From: Agarilytica sp045430345
Lineage (GTDB): Bacteria > Pseudomonadota > Gammaproteobacteria > Pseudomonadales > Cellvibrionaceae
DNA length: 64,000 nt
Direction: 5' to 3'
Assembly: GCA_045430345.1 (NCBI GenBank)
Contig: JAILXT010000001.1
Span: forward strand, 372,001-436,000
Positions within the stretch are counted from its first letter, which is position 1. Each line of letters begins with the position of its first letter. The notes under the pieces were generated by a model. That model was given only the letters and a program-made list of their open reading frames with translations, was not told the DNA's origin and did no database searches. This document shows positions 1 to 7,827 of this stretch, piece after piece. A program made the position numbers and the translations under genes.

Positions 1-298
1 TAAAGGGTTTGTATGCCCCGGTCCCAGCGTTATTGATCAATATATCGATGTCGCCAAGTGTGGTGCTCGCTTCAGTGTAAAAATTATTTAGTTGTTGCGA
101 GTCAATAAGATCGCATGAGGTGTAAAACACTTTGCTCTGCGGTGTTTGGGTTTGGATGAGGGTGGCAAGTTCGGAAAGTTCGTCAGCGTTGCGGGCAGCC
201 AAGGCTAAGTGGCTGCCATTGGCGGCGAGCGTTAGTGCGATTTGCCGTCCGAGGCCGCGGGAAGCGCCTGTGACGAGGGCTACTTTTCCATTCAACAT
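1..298 (-). CDS. Short-chain dehydrogenase/reductase, N-terminal part (truncated by window edge)
   Basis: An open frame reads leftward from the ATG at 298 and runs off the window. The 99 visible residues form the start of a classical SDR Rossmann fold: the dinucleotide-binding motif TGASRGLG lies near residue 11 and NNAG near residue 90, with the acidic region DLID between them. The family catalyses NAD(P)(H)-dependent oxidoreduction of alcohols, ketones or sugars. The substrate cannot be told because the catalytic Tyr-x-x-x-Lys lies outside the window. It is divergent from the MFS gene at 472, with a LacI-type operator candidate between them, so it may belong to the sugar locus. Confidence 0.85.
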   Translation of the reverse strand, partial: MLNGKVALVTGASRGLGRQIALTLAANGSHLALAARNADELSELATLIQTQTPQSKVFYTSCDLIDSQQLNNFYTEASTTLGDIDILINNAGTGAYKPF

Positions 299-396
299 CT
301 ATTGCGCTCCTTTCTCGGTTTATTCGAATGCTACTTCGTGTTCGGTTCGTGTAATCCTAGCATGGGAAAACCACATAAATATGGCGTGAATCTATG

Positions 397-406
397 CATA
401 CGTATG
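397..406. promoter_or_regulatory. Candidate LacI-family operator upstream of the first MFS gene
   Basis: The perfect palindrome CATACGTATG lies in the 173-bp gap between the divergent SDR and MFS genes. The same ATACGTAT centre occurs twice in the gap before the TonB receptor (11069-11076 and 11119-11126). A LacI-family regulator is encoded at 15833-16852, and LacI proteins bind even palindromes with a central CG. Assignment to that regulator is inference. Confidence 0.6.
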
Positions 407-471
407 GAATAGATAAAACACGTAAAAAAGGCCAATATGTCTGCTTAACATAAAAAAACACGGCCCAAAAT

Positions 472-1887
472 GTGATGTTGAAAATACAGCAGCAGTTGAC
501 CAACAGTTTTTATATTCTTCTTAGTCTTCCTGCGACAGCGATGGGGTTTGCGCTTTCTGTGCAAATTGCCGCACTTAGTTGGATTCTCTCTACACAATAT
601 CAATTAGAAATACATGACATCGGGCTGGTGTGGGCGGCTGGCCCTTTGGCTGGGATCTTGGGGCAAGTGATCATTGGGTTAATCAGTGATCGTGTGTGGT
701 TTTGGGGCGGGCGCCGTCGACCATTTATTTTAATTGGAGGCACCTTAGCGGCGTTAATGTTGCTAATGTTACCGAACATACAGATTATTTCTTCTGCGAC
801 GGGCGGCACAGAAATTTTAATCATCGCGATTGTCGTTGCTTTGTCCTTGGACCTCGCGATAAACGTTAGTTTTAACCCCACACGTTCGATCATTGCCGAT
901 GTCACACAGACCCCAAAAGAGCGTGCAAAGGGCTATACCTGGATGCAAACGATTTCAGGATCGTTTGGTGTGGCGGCGTATTTTATTGGGGCGGTTTGGG
1001 GCAATTACGTTCTAATTTATGTCGGCGCGGGATTAGTCTTGGCTCTATCAATATTACCTGCGTTCTTTATTACAGAGCCCGAGCGTGTGGAAGAGGAAAA
1101 TTCTGCTGCTGCGGATGCCCTTCATCTTTCGTTTATCGAAATGCTATTACAGATTAAGCCCCTGTGGGGCTTTTTGATTTATTCGTTGTATGCATTGGTT
1201 GCGAGAGTTTTTCATTATGAAACTGATACCTATATCGTTGAAATTGTGTGCATCGTTATCACTGTCTCAACGATCGCCCAAGTTTTCAGTGCGGATACGA
1301 AAAAATCTGGAGCGAGTAATTTTCGTAAAGTGTTAGCCGCGCATGCGTTTACATGGATTGGCGTGCAAGCGATGTTTGTGTATATGTTTGCCTTTGTCCA
1401 ATACAGCTTACCCGAGTTAGGCGATATTGAGATGGGGCGCGTTGTATCGATTTCGTTTTTAATTTTGAGTGCAGTGGCGGCGGTATTACCTGTTCTCGTT
1501 TTACGGCCGATGAGTGAAACTTTTGGGCCGCTTAAAACACATTGTGCGTGTATTGCGTCGATGGCAGTAGGGTATTTGTTATTAGCTTCAATCGTGTCGA
1601 ATGTGTGGGTTATTTATGGTTTGATGGCCTTGTTGGGTGTTGGTTGGGCATCAACGATTAGTTTGCCGTTTGCGATTATGTCTGTTTCGGTAAGTAAGTC
1701 ACAGATGGGGGCGTATATGGGGCTGTTTAATTTGTCGGTAGTATTGCCTCAGTTAATTGCGAGCCTTGGGGTTGGGCCGATTGTGAGTCAGGCGGATGAT
1801 AAAAGTCTTATTTTTATTATCTGTGGTGTTTCCTTGGGTATTTCTGCGGTGATTTGGGCGTTTGTTCATGATTCAGGGGCTCGGTAA
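472..1887 (+). CDS. MFS sugar transporter, SLC45/sucrose-maltose symporter-like
   Basis: A 471-residue integral membrane protein with about 12 hydrophobic segments. The region around residues 70-90 (GLISDRVWFWGGRRRPF) matches the conserved loop between helices 2 and 3 of the GPH/SLC45-like sugar:proton symporters. The protein should import a glucoside such as maltose across the inner membrane. It is a diverged paralogue of the transporter at 14214-15725, sharing the MGVY/MGAYMGLFN and GRRRP motifs. The frame opens with GTG at 472 directly followed by ATG at 475, and neither has a strong ribosome binding site. An ATACGTAT operator lies about 70 bp upstream. The exact substrate is inferred from the locus. 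Confidence 0.85.
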   Translation: MMLKIQQQLTNSFYILLSLPATAMGFALSVQIAALSWILSTQYQLEIHDIGLVWAAGPLAGILGQVIIGLISDRVWFWGGRRRPFILIGGTLAALMLLMLPNIQIISSATGGTEILIIAIVVALSLDLAINVSFNPTRSIIADVTQTPKERAKGYTWMQTISGSFGVAAYFIGAVWGNYVLIYVGAGLVLALSILPAFFITEPERVEEENSAAADALHLSFIEMLLQIKPLWGFLIYSLYALVARVFHYETDTYIVEIVCIVITVSTIAQVFSADTKKSGASNFRKVLAAHAFTWIGVQAMFVYMFAFVQYSLPELGDIEMGRVVSISFLILSAVAAVLPVLVLRPMSETFGPLKTHCACIASMAVGYLLLASIVSNVWVIYGLMALLGVGWASTISLPFAIMSVSVSKSQMGAYMGLFNLSVVLPQLIASLGVGPIVSQADDKSLIFIICGVSLGISAVIWAFVHDSGAR

Positions 1888-1926
1888 TTACTTTGGATGT
1901 TGATTGGTCGTTGTTGGGGTGATCAC

Positions 1927-2033
1927 AAGTAATACGGCGACTATATGCAAGACACGCCGCGAGTACGTCCATGTAGGCTCTCTGTTGACATCCATGTCAA
2001 CAGAAGGTCTTTCATATAGTCACCGTATTGCTT
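1927..2033. repeat. Hairpin repeat element, copy A
   Basis: Two 21-bp inverted arms (1927-1947 and 2013-2033, two mismatches) enclose a 65-bp core. The core begins AAGACACGCCGCGAG, contains an inner 10-bp stem CTGTTGACAT/ATGTCAACAG with a CC loop, and ends AAGGTCTT. It starts 39 bp after the stop codon of the MFS gene. The same core, with different outer arms, occurs at 2184-2283 (inverted) and 7725-7812. Together with copy B it fills most of the 424-bp gene-free stretch 1888-2311. Confidence 0.85.
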
Positions 2034-2183
2034 TTGGGGATTTTGAGTAGGTTGGATTTGGTTTAGGTGTGGTTAGCTTTTTTCTGAGGACTTCAAGGCG
2101 GATTGTCGTCGCCATAACCAATATATTTTATATACTCTAAAATAGTCTGGTTTGTTAACAACAAATTCTGGGTGCCTCGTAAT

Positions 2184-2283
2184 GGGCTTCGTTCGTATTT
2201 GCAAGACCTTCTGCTGACAGGACGTCAGCAGAGAGCCTACATGGACGTACTCGCGGCGTGTCTTGGAAATACGAACGAAGCCC
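2184..2283. repeat. Hairpin repeat element, copy B (opposite orientation)
   Basis: Perfect 17-bp inverted arms (2184-2200 and 2267-2283) flank a core that is the reverse complement of copy A's core. The inner stem reads CTGCTGAC/GTCAGCAG. Relative to copy A both strands of the stem have changed (T to C opposite A to G), so pairing is preserved. It lies 28 bp beyond the stop codon of the leftward amylase gene. Confidence 0.85.
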
Positions 2284-2311
2284 AAGAGATCTATCAAGAA
2301 CCCCTTAAGCG

Positions 2312-4084
2312 TTAACGCGCTTTAAATATCTCAAAGTTAAGCGCAGGTACTCTAACCTCCAACATTCCATCCGAATTGAGCTTTATTTCTTTGTCACTAA
2401 TTAACGAGTAGTGAGGCTTTTCAGTGTCGATAGTTGTTTTCGCATCCATGTCACTTGTATTAAATACCACAATATACTTTCCATATTCAGATTCTCTTTC
2501 TACGATAAACAAGCCCGCTGATTTTTCTGAGTAAAGTACTCGCTGTTTCCCGTAGCGCAGCCCTGGATGTGCGTGATATATATCGGCGTATTGACGGAAA
2601 CTTTTGAATAGTGGGTGAGATGTATCGAAGTTGTTGTTCGCTGTTGTATCGTGTGTTCCGAGTAAATCGCCAGCATTGTAGTGTGGTACCTGGGACGCCA
2701 TCATATCCTCTCGCGCATATTTATCCCCCCCTGTGCCAACAAAACCTTGTTCATCGCCATAATAAATAACGGGGATGCCACGAAGGAAGAACATCATCGC
2801 GTGTGCAAGTCGTATCCGAACTAAGGCCTCACCTTCAGATATATCTGGGTTTTGTTGTTTCAGAAAATATGCAAAACGTCCCATGTCATGATTGCCGACA
2901 AAGTTTAATAGATCGTGCGCGGAATAAGGGGGGGAATGATAGAGCTTGTCGTTGTCGAAAAATTTTTCTAAATGAACTGTGGGGGCTTTCTTCACGACAC
3001 TGTCGATAATAATATCTTGAAAACCAAAATCTAATACCGAAGGTAGTGATCCTTGGGTCATAAATTTGCTCAGTATGTTTGGATCGGCGCTATACACCTC
3101 GCCAAACATATGAAAGTTTTCAATACCTATCTCCTTCGCATGTGCCATTAACGCTGGCGAGAAACGCTCCCAAAACGCAATATTCACATGTTTTACTGTA
3201 TCAATACGAAAGCCATCGGGTTTGAATTGCGTGATGAGGTCTTGGAATAGTTTGATCATCCTCTCGGTGACTTCTGGGTTGTCGGTATCCAGATCATCGA
3301 GCCCTGAAAAATCACCATAAATAGAATTCTCGCCGACAAAGGTGGTATCGCCTTGGTTATGGTAATACTTGGGGTCGTTTAACCAATCGGGCTTTTTAAA
3401 CGCTAGTTTTTCGTGAGGTATTACGGGTGTGTATGAATCACCGGCGTCTAATTGCGCGAGGGATTTGTATGGGCAGCGGTCGCCGGTATATAAAATATCT
3501 TCTCCTTTTTCGCCATGGCATTCCTTGTACTTGATGACGTCAGCGGTATGGTTGGTGATGATGTCAAAAAACACTTTTATATTTAGCGCGTGCGCCTTTT
3601 CGATTAACGTATGTAGGTCATTGGCTGAGCCTAGGTGGGGATCAATTTCAGTAAAGTCGACTATCCAATAGCCATGGTAGCCCGATATATCTCCCTGCAT
3701 GGCTTGGTTGCGCAAAATCGGTGTAAGCCATATCGCGGTTGCGCCGAGGGCTTGGATATAGGGGAGTTTTTCTGTGAGCCCTGCGAGGTCACCACCGTGA
3801 TAAGCATGGATATTTTTTGGGTCAAAACCACCACGGGATACAGCTTCGGTGGTGGAACCTAGATCGTTGTTGGGGTCGCCGTTATAAAACCGATCGGGTA
3901 GGACAAAGTAAAATACTTCATCTTTGATGTTGCGCGTTCGGTAATCGCCGAGAGTAGGGGCTACGGTGTCAGTTTTTGGTGAGTTTTCTTTTTCCGCTGA
4001 GATATCCGATTTACAGGCCAACAATTGTGAGCAAAGAATAATCGTACTGAGGGTGGTAAGTGTTAATTTGATTGGAAAGGCCAT
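2312..4084 (-). CDS. Lipoprotein GH13 alpha-amylase-like glycosidase
   Basis: A 590-residue protein with a lipoprotein signal peptide (lipobox LLAC, Cys24), so probably anchored in the outer membrane or exposed to the periplasm. The GH13 (beta/alpha)8 barrel is complete: nucleophile Asp295 in GFRIDTVKH, acid/base Glu329 in MFGEVYS, and transition-state Asp400 in FVGNHD. It should hydrolyse alpha-1,4-glucans such as starch or maltodextrins outside the cytoplasm, supplying the TonB receptor and MFS transporters of this locus. It reads in the same direction as eda-glk-edd-zwf and the second GH13 gene. Whether it is an alpha-amylase or a cyclomaltodextrinase-like enzyme cannot be settled from motifs alone. 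Confidence 0.9.
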   Translation of the reverse strand: MAFPIKLTLTTLSTIILCSQLLACKSDISAEKENSPKTDTVAPTLGDYRTRNIKDEVFYFVLPDRFYNGDPNNDLGSTTEAVSRGGFDPKNIHAYHGGDLAGLTEKLPYIQALGATAIWLTPILRNQAMQGDISGYHGYWIVDFTEIDPHLGSANDLHTLIEKAHALNIKVFFDIITNHTADVIKYKECHGEKGEDILYTGDRCPYKSLAQLDAGDSYTPVIPHEKLAFKKPDWLNDPKYYHNQGDTTFVGENSIYGDFSGLDDLDTDNPEVTERMIKLFQDLITQFKPDGFRIDTVKHVNIAFWERFSPALMAHAKEIGIENFHMFGEVYSADPNILSKFMTQGSLPSVLDFGFQDIIIDSVVKKAPTVHLEKFFDNDKLYHSPPYSAHDLLNFVGNHDMGRFAYFLKQQNPDISEGEALVRIRLAHAMMFFLRGIPVIYYGDEQGFVGTGGDKYAREDMMASQVPHYNAGDLLGTHDTTANNNFDTSHPLFKSFRQYADIYHAHPGLRYGKQRVLYSEKSAGLFIVERESEYGKYIVVFNTSDMDAKTTIDTEKPHYSLISDKEIKLNSDGMLEVRVPALNFEIFKAR

Positions 4085-4145
4085 TTTTTCTGATTACTCT
4101 CGTTATTTTAATCGACGCTTTACTATTCAAGTAGTTAAGGTGTTT

Positions 4146-4793
4146 CTAGAGTGTGACGGCTTGCCGCGCGAGTTCGGAAATTTCATCCCAGCGCTTTTCC
4201 ACGATCAATGATTCTGGCGCTAACCATGAACCGCCCACACAACGAACATTGGGCAGCGCTAAATAGCTGGGTGCATTGTCTGGCGTTATCCCGCCGGTTG
4301 GGCAGAATGTTAGGTTAGGCAATGGCCCATTGATTGATTTTAGCATCGCGACGCCTCCGGCCGCTTCCGCGGGAAAAAATTTAAGATGATCAAACCCTTC
4401 TTCATATAAACGCATAGCTTCACTTGGTGACGCAACGCCAGGTAGCGCGGGTGTGTCTGTATGTTTTAGCGCTTCCAAGAGTTCTGGCGACGTGCCTGGG
4501 CTTACAAGGAAATCCACTCCTGCCAGAACCGCGTTATCAATATCTTGCGGTGTGATGATTGTGCCTGCACCGACAATTGCGCTAGGAAAAGCTTGTTTGA
4601 TTTTGGCAATGGCCTCTAGCGCGATGGGCGTACGTAGAGTGATTTCTAATGTATTGATGCCGCCTTGCAATAGCGCATCGGCTAAGGGGATAGCGGACTC
4701 CAGGGTTTTTATGACCATAACAGGCATAACAGGAGACGCCTTAACGACTTTGCGGATGGCGTTGCGTTTTGAGTTTTTTTCGGAAGTATTCAT
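4146..4793 (-). CDS. eda: 2-keto-3-deoxy-6-phosphogluconate (KDPG) aldolase
   Basis: A 215-residue class I aldolase that splits KDPG into pyruvate and glyceraldehyde-3-phosphate, the last step of the Entner-Doudoroff pathway. Visible signatures are the catalytic glutamate E50 in LEITLRT, the GAGTI phosphate-site region near residue 75, the Schiff-base lysine K138 in HLKFFPAEA, and the CPTGGI loop. Length matches the family (about 210). It follows glk by 25 bp and belongs to the leftward edd-glk-eda operon. It lacks the extra 4-hydroxy-2-oxoglutarate context, so sugar catabolism is the likely role. Confidence 0.95.
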   Translation of the reverse strand: MNTSEKNSKRNAIRKVVKASPVMPVMVIKTLESAIPLADALLQGGINTLEITLRTPIALEAIAKIKQAFPSAIVGAGTIITPQDIDNAVLAGVDFLVSPGTSPELLEALKHTDTPALPGVASPSEAMRLYEEGFDHLKFFPAEAAGGVAMLKSINGPLPNLTFCPTGGITPDNAPSYLALPNVRCVGGSWLAPESLIVEKRWDEISELARQAVTL

Positions 4794-4818
4794 TAAGGCC
4801 CTTAATGCACTTTGCGTT

Positions 4819-5838
4819 TTAAAGCGGATTTATTTGTGGTGGCTGAGTTAAGTACAGCTGCTCTAGGTGTTGTGCCGCACCCAATAAGGTTGGGTGAGTA
4901 TGCTTGATCAGGTAAATAGGGACATCGTTTAAATAGGATGACATTTTTCCTTTGTTTTTAAAACGTTCGATAAAATGACTGTGGCCAAAAAAGTCTTCTA
5001 TTTTGGGGAGAATGCCGCCACCCAAATATAAACCGCCTTTGGCGCCATAGGTCAAGACGGCATCGCCCGCGACAGAACCGAGTACAGCACAAAAAATGGA
5101 AAGGGCTTCATGTGCGTGTGGATCTCTACCTTCGAGGGCTCGTTCTGATATGGCAGCTGCAGAAATATCGTGAGAACTGATATTGTCTATGCGTAGCAGG
5201 CTTTGGTATATATTCTGCAAGCCTTGGCCCGACAAAATATCTTCTGCCGAGACATAATCTTTTTCAGCTTGCATGAGGTCGAGTAATTCTTTTTCTCTTT
5301 CCGTATAAGGTGCGAATGAGACATGTCCACCTTCGCTGGGTAGTGATAGTACCGTATTTTTTTCGGTGATGAGCGCTGCAACGCCCAGGCCTGTGCCTGC
5401 GCCGATCACCGCTTTTACTCTCGTTGATACGGGTTGTACTGTGCAAAGTTCGTTGAGGTCGGCTTTGTGTAAACGATTGAGTGAAAGGGATAGCGCTTCA
5501 AAATCATTCAGAATAGAAAACGCCTTAAACCCAAATTCTGTTGAGATATCCGATTCCTGTATTAGCCAATTTTGGTTGGTCATCGCAACTTGGCCATTAT
5601 TGACCGGGCCTGCCACGGCAATACAGCCGAATTCAGGTTGGAAACCTAAGCCTTCCATATAGGCAGAAAGCACTTGTGTAAAGTCGGCGAATTCGTCACA
5701 TAGATAGTTTTCTTGTTGTTCTAAAATATACTGCCCAGAACCATCATTGCCAGTAACGATTGCGAAGCGAGCATTGGTGCCGCCAATATCCGCAACAAGG
5801 AGCGGCGTTGTGAAGCGGTTTTTCAGCACTTGCTTCAT
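4819..5838 (-). CDS. glk: Glucokinase
   Basis: A 339-residue ROK/Glk-type hexokinase. The N-terminal phosphate-binding motif LLVADIGGTNARFAIV (from about residue 13) and the GAGTGLG and LGGGILPK motifs identify the bacterial glucokinase family. It phosphorylates cytoplasmic glucose with ATP to glucose-6-phosphate, the substrate of Zwf encoded upstream. Its ATG overlaps the edd stop codon (ATGA), implying translational coupling. It is slightly longer than E. coli Glk because of extra residues at both ends. Confidence 0.95.
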   Translation of the reverse strand: MKQVLKNRFTTPLLVADIGGTNARFAIVTGNDGSGQYILEQQENYLCDEFADFTQVLSAYMEGLGFQPEFGCIAVAGPVNNGQVAMTNQNWLIQESDISTEFGFKAFSILNDFEALSLSLNRLHKADLNELCTVQPVSTRVKAVIGAGTGLGVAALITEKNTVLSLPSEGGHVSFAPYTEREKELLDLMQAEKDYVSAEDILSGQGLQNIYQSLLRIDNISSHDISAAAISERALEGRDPHAHEALSIFCAVLGSVAGDAVLTYGAKGGLYLGGGILPKIEDFFGHSHFIERFKNKGKMSSYLNDVPIYLIKHTHPTLLGAAQHLEQLYLTQPPQINPL

Positions 5839-7673
5839 GCTTCATCCCCTAGTGCGTTTACACAGGACGCACCATCTTCTGCACTACTGACACTTCGTCG
5901 AAACATGGAGAAAAGTTCGCGGCCCATACCGTAATGCTGATCGCTATTGTTGGGAGAGGTAGCTAAGCGACTATTGAATTCTGATTCGTCGACGAATAGT
6001 TTAATGCAGCCATTTTCGACATCGAGTTCGATCATGTCGTTATTGCGGATTTTTGAAAACATGGTGTTCTCGATGCATTCGGGCGATATATGAATGGCTG
6101 CGGGGACTTTTCCTGAAGCGCCCGACAAGCGCCCATCGGTGATAAGCGCAACGTTAAAGCCTTGGTCTTGCAATGCACCGAGCGGTGTCATAAGTTTATG
6201 CAGTTCCGGCATACCATTCATTTTGGGGCCTTGATATTTTACAACAGCAATAAAGTCTTGATTAAGTTTACCCGCTTTAAAGGCATCGACAAGCTCCAAC
6301 TGGTCGTGAAACACAATGGCGGGCGCTTTAATGTAATGTTGTTCGGGTTTTACGGCAGAGACTTTAATGACGCCTCGACCGATTGCCCCTTGAATTGTTT
6401 TTAATCCGCCGTTTTCCAAAAACGGGTCCGTTGCTGGCCGCAAAATACTTGTATCTGCAGAAGACTGTGGGGCTTTGTCCCATGTCAGGGCGTTGTCAAT
6501 CAGCTTTGCTTCATGACGATAGCTATGGGTGAGTCCTGCTTTGCTGGCAACGCCGATTACCTCGCCATACAATTTTCCTGAATCCATGAGCGACGCCATT
6601 AAAAAGGGCATGCCGCCCGCGGCTTCAAAATGGTTAATATCGGCTTCCCCGTTTGGATAGATGCGCGTCATTAAGGGGATGATGTCCGATAGGTCCGAAA
6701 AATCTTGGGGCGTAATCTTTATTCCCGCGGCATTGGCAATCGCAATTAAATGTATCGTGTGATTGGTTGATCCACCTGTGGCGAGTAAGCCCACAATGCC
6801 ATTTACGATGGCTTTTTCATCGATGAGTTTTCCTATCGGCCGGTAGTCATTCCCGTTGGCGGAAAACTTAAGTATTTGTTTTGCCGCATTGTTCGTTAAT
6901 GCGTTACGAAGGTCTGTACCTGGGTTGCAAAATGAAGCGCTGGGGAGGTGTAGCCCCATAATTTCCATGAGCATTTGGTTGCTGTTTGCAGTGCCGTAAA
7001 AGGTGCAGGTGCCTGGGCTATGGTAGGAGGCGGATTCGGCTTTCAATAATTCTGAACGATCAATTTTCCCCATGGCAAACTCTTGCCGAGCTTTGGCTTT
7101 TTCGGCATTGGGTAGGCCAGATGTCATTGGGCCTGCAGGCACGAAGATGGCAGGTAGGTGACCAAAAGAGAGTGCGCCGATTAGAAGCCCTGGGACGATT
7201 TTATCGCAGACACCGAGGTAGAGCGCACCGTCGAACATGTTGTGCGATAGGGCGATCGCGGTGGACATGGCGATAGTGTCACGGCTAAACAGCGATAGGT
7301 CCATGCCGGGTTCGCCTTGGGTAACACCGTCGCACATGGCGGGAACACCTCCCGCAAATTGGGCTAGGCCGCCAGCTTGCTGAATGGCTGTTTTGAGTTG
7401 ATCAGGTGTATCTTTGTAGGGTTGATGAGCGGAAAGCATGTCGTTATAGGCGGAGACGATGGCGATGTTGGGTTTTTGTGTTTCCGTCATGTCTTCTTTT
7501 TCATCGCCACTACATGCAGCGAATCCGTGAGCGAGGTTTCCGCAGGGGAGATTTTTTCTAAGGGGTTTTGTATCGATTGCCGTTTTTATTCGCGATAGGT
7601 AGCGTTGGCGAGTGGGCTGACTACGTTGGATAATTTTTTCGGTAATTTCTACGAGTTTTGGGTGCATAGTCAT
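5835..7673 (-). CDS. edd: 6-phosphogluconate dehydratase
   Basis: A 612-residue IlvD/Edd-family iron-sulfur dehydratase that converts 6-phosphogluconate to KDPG. Characteristic stretches are VSAYNDMLSAHQPY near residue 75, MCDGVTQGEPGMDLS around residue 112 with a cluster-ligand Cys, GVCDKIVPGLL, and LITDGRLSGASGKVPAA near the C terminus. Length agrees with the family (about 600). It is the first gene of the edd-glk-eda unit and is separated from zwf by the hairpin repeat at 7725-7812, which may divide transcription. Confidence 0.95.
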   Translation of the reverse strand: MTMHPKLVEITEKIIQRSQPTRQRYLSRIKTAIDTKPLRKNLPCGNLAHGFAACSGDEKEDMTETQKPNIAIVSAYNDMLSAHQPYKDTPDQLKTAIQQAGGLAQFAGGVPAMCDGVTQGEPGMDLSLFSRDTIAMSTAIALSHNMFDGALYLGVCDKIVPGLLIGALSFGHLPAIFVPAGPMTSGLPNAEKAKARQEFAMGKIDRSELLKAESASYHSPGTCTFYGTANSNQMLMEIMGLHLPSASFCNPGTDLRNALTNNAAKQILKFSANGNDYRPIGKLIDEKAIVNGIVGLLATGGSTNHTIHLIAIANAAGIKITPQDFSDLSDIIPLMTRIYPNGEADINHFEAAGGMPFLMASLMDSGKLYGEVIGVASKAGLTHSYRHEAKLIDNALTWDKAPQSSADTSILRPATDPFLENGGLKTIQGAIGRGVIKVSAVKPEQHYIKAPAIVFHDQLELVDAFKAGKLNQDFIAVVKYQGPKMNGMPELHKLMTPLGALQDQGFNVALITDGRLSGASGKVPAAIHISPECIENTMFSKIRNNDMIELDVENGCIKLFVDESEFNSRLATSPNNSDQHYGMGRELFSMFRRSVSSAEDGASCVNALGDEA

Positions 7674-7724
7674 AATAATGGTGTGGCTTGTAAATTTAGT
7701 TTATGTGGCGGCGGAGTAGATCTC

Positions 7725-7812
7725 AGCCGAAGGCAGGTAGTATTCGAGACACGCTGCGAGTAGGTCCGTGTAAGCTCTCTGTTGACGTCTCGACTACTAC
7801 CTGCCTTCGACT
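7725..7812. repeat. Hairpin repeat element, copy C (shortened core)
   Basis: 24-bp inverted arms (7725-7748 and 7789-7812, two mismatches) surround a core related to copies A and B: AGACACGCTGCGAGTAGG, then CTCTCTGTTGACGT. The second half of the inner stem and the terminal GGTCTT of the core are missing. It lies in the 154-bp gap between edd and the zwf stop codon, 15 bp downstream of zwf. Confidence 0.8.
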
Positions 7813-7827
7813 TGGCATATCTGATAT

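Noticed and set aside
1927..2283. CRISPR array
   Set aside because: Only three copies of the core exist, they are in opposite orientations, and they are not evenly spaced.
2073..2297. Possible 74-residue minus-strand protein between the MFS and amylase genes
   Set aside because: It runs straight through hairpin repeat B and reads its core; the matching peptide arises from the repeat, not from a gene.
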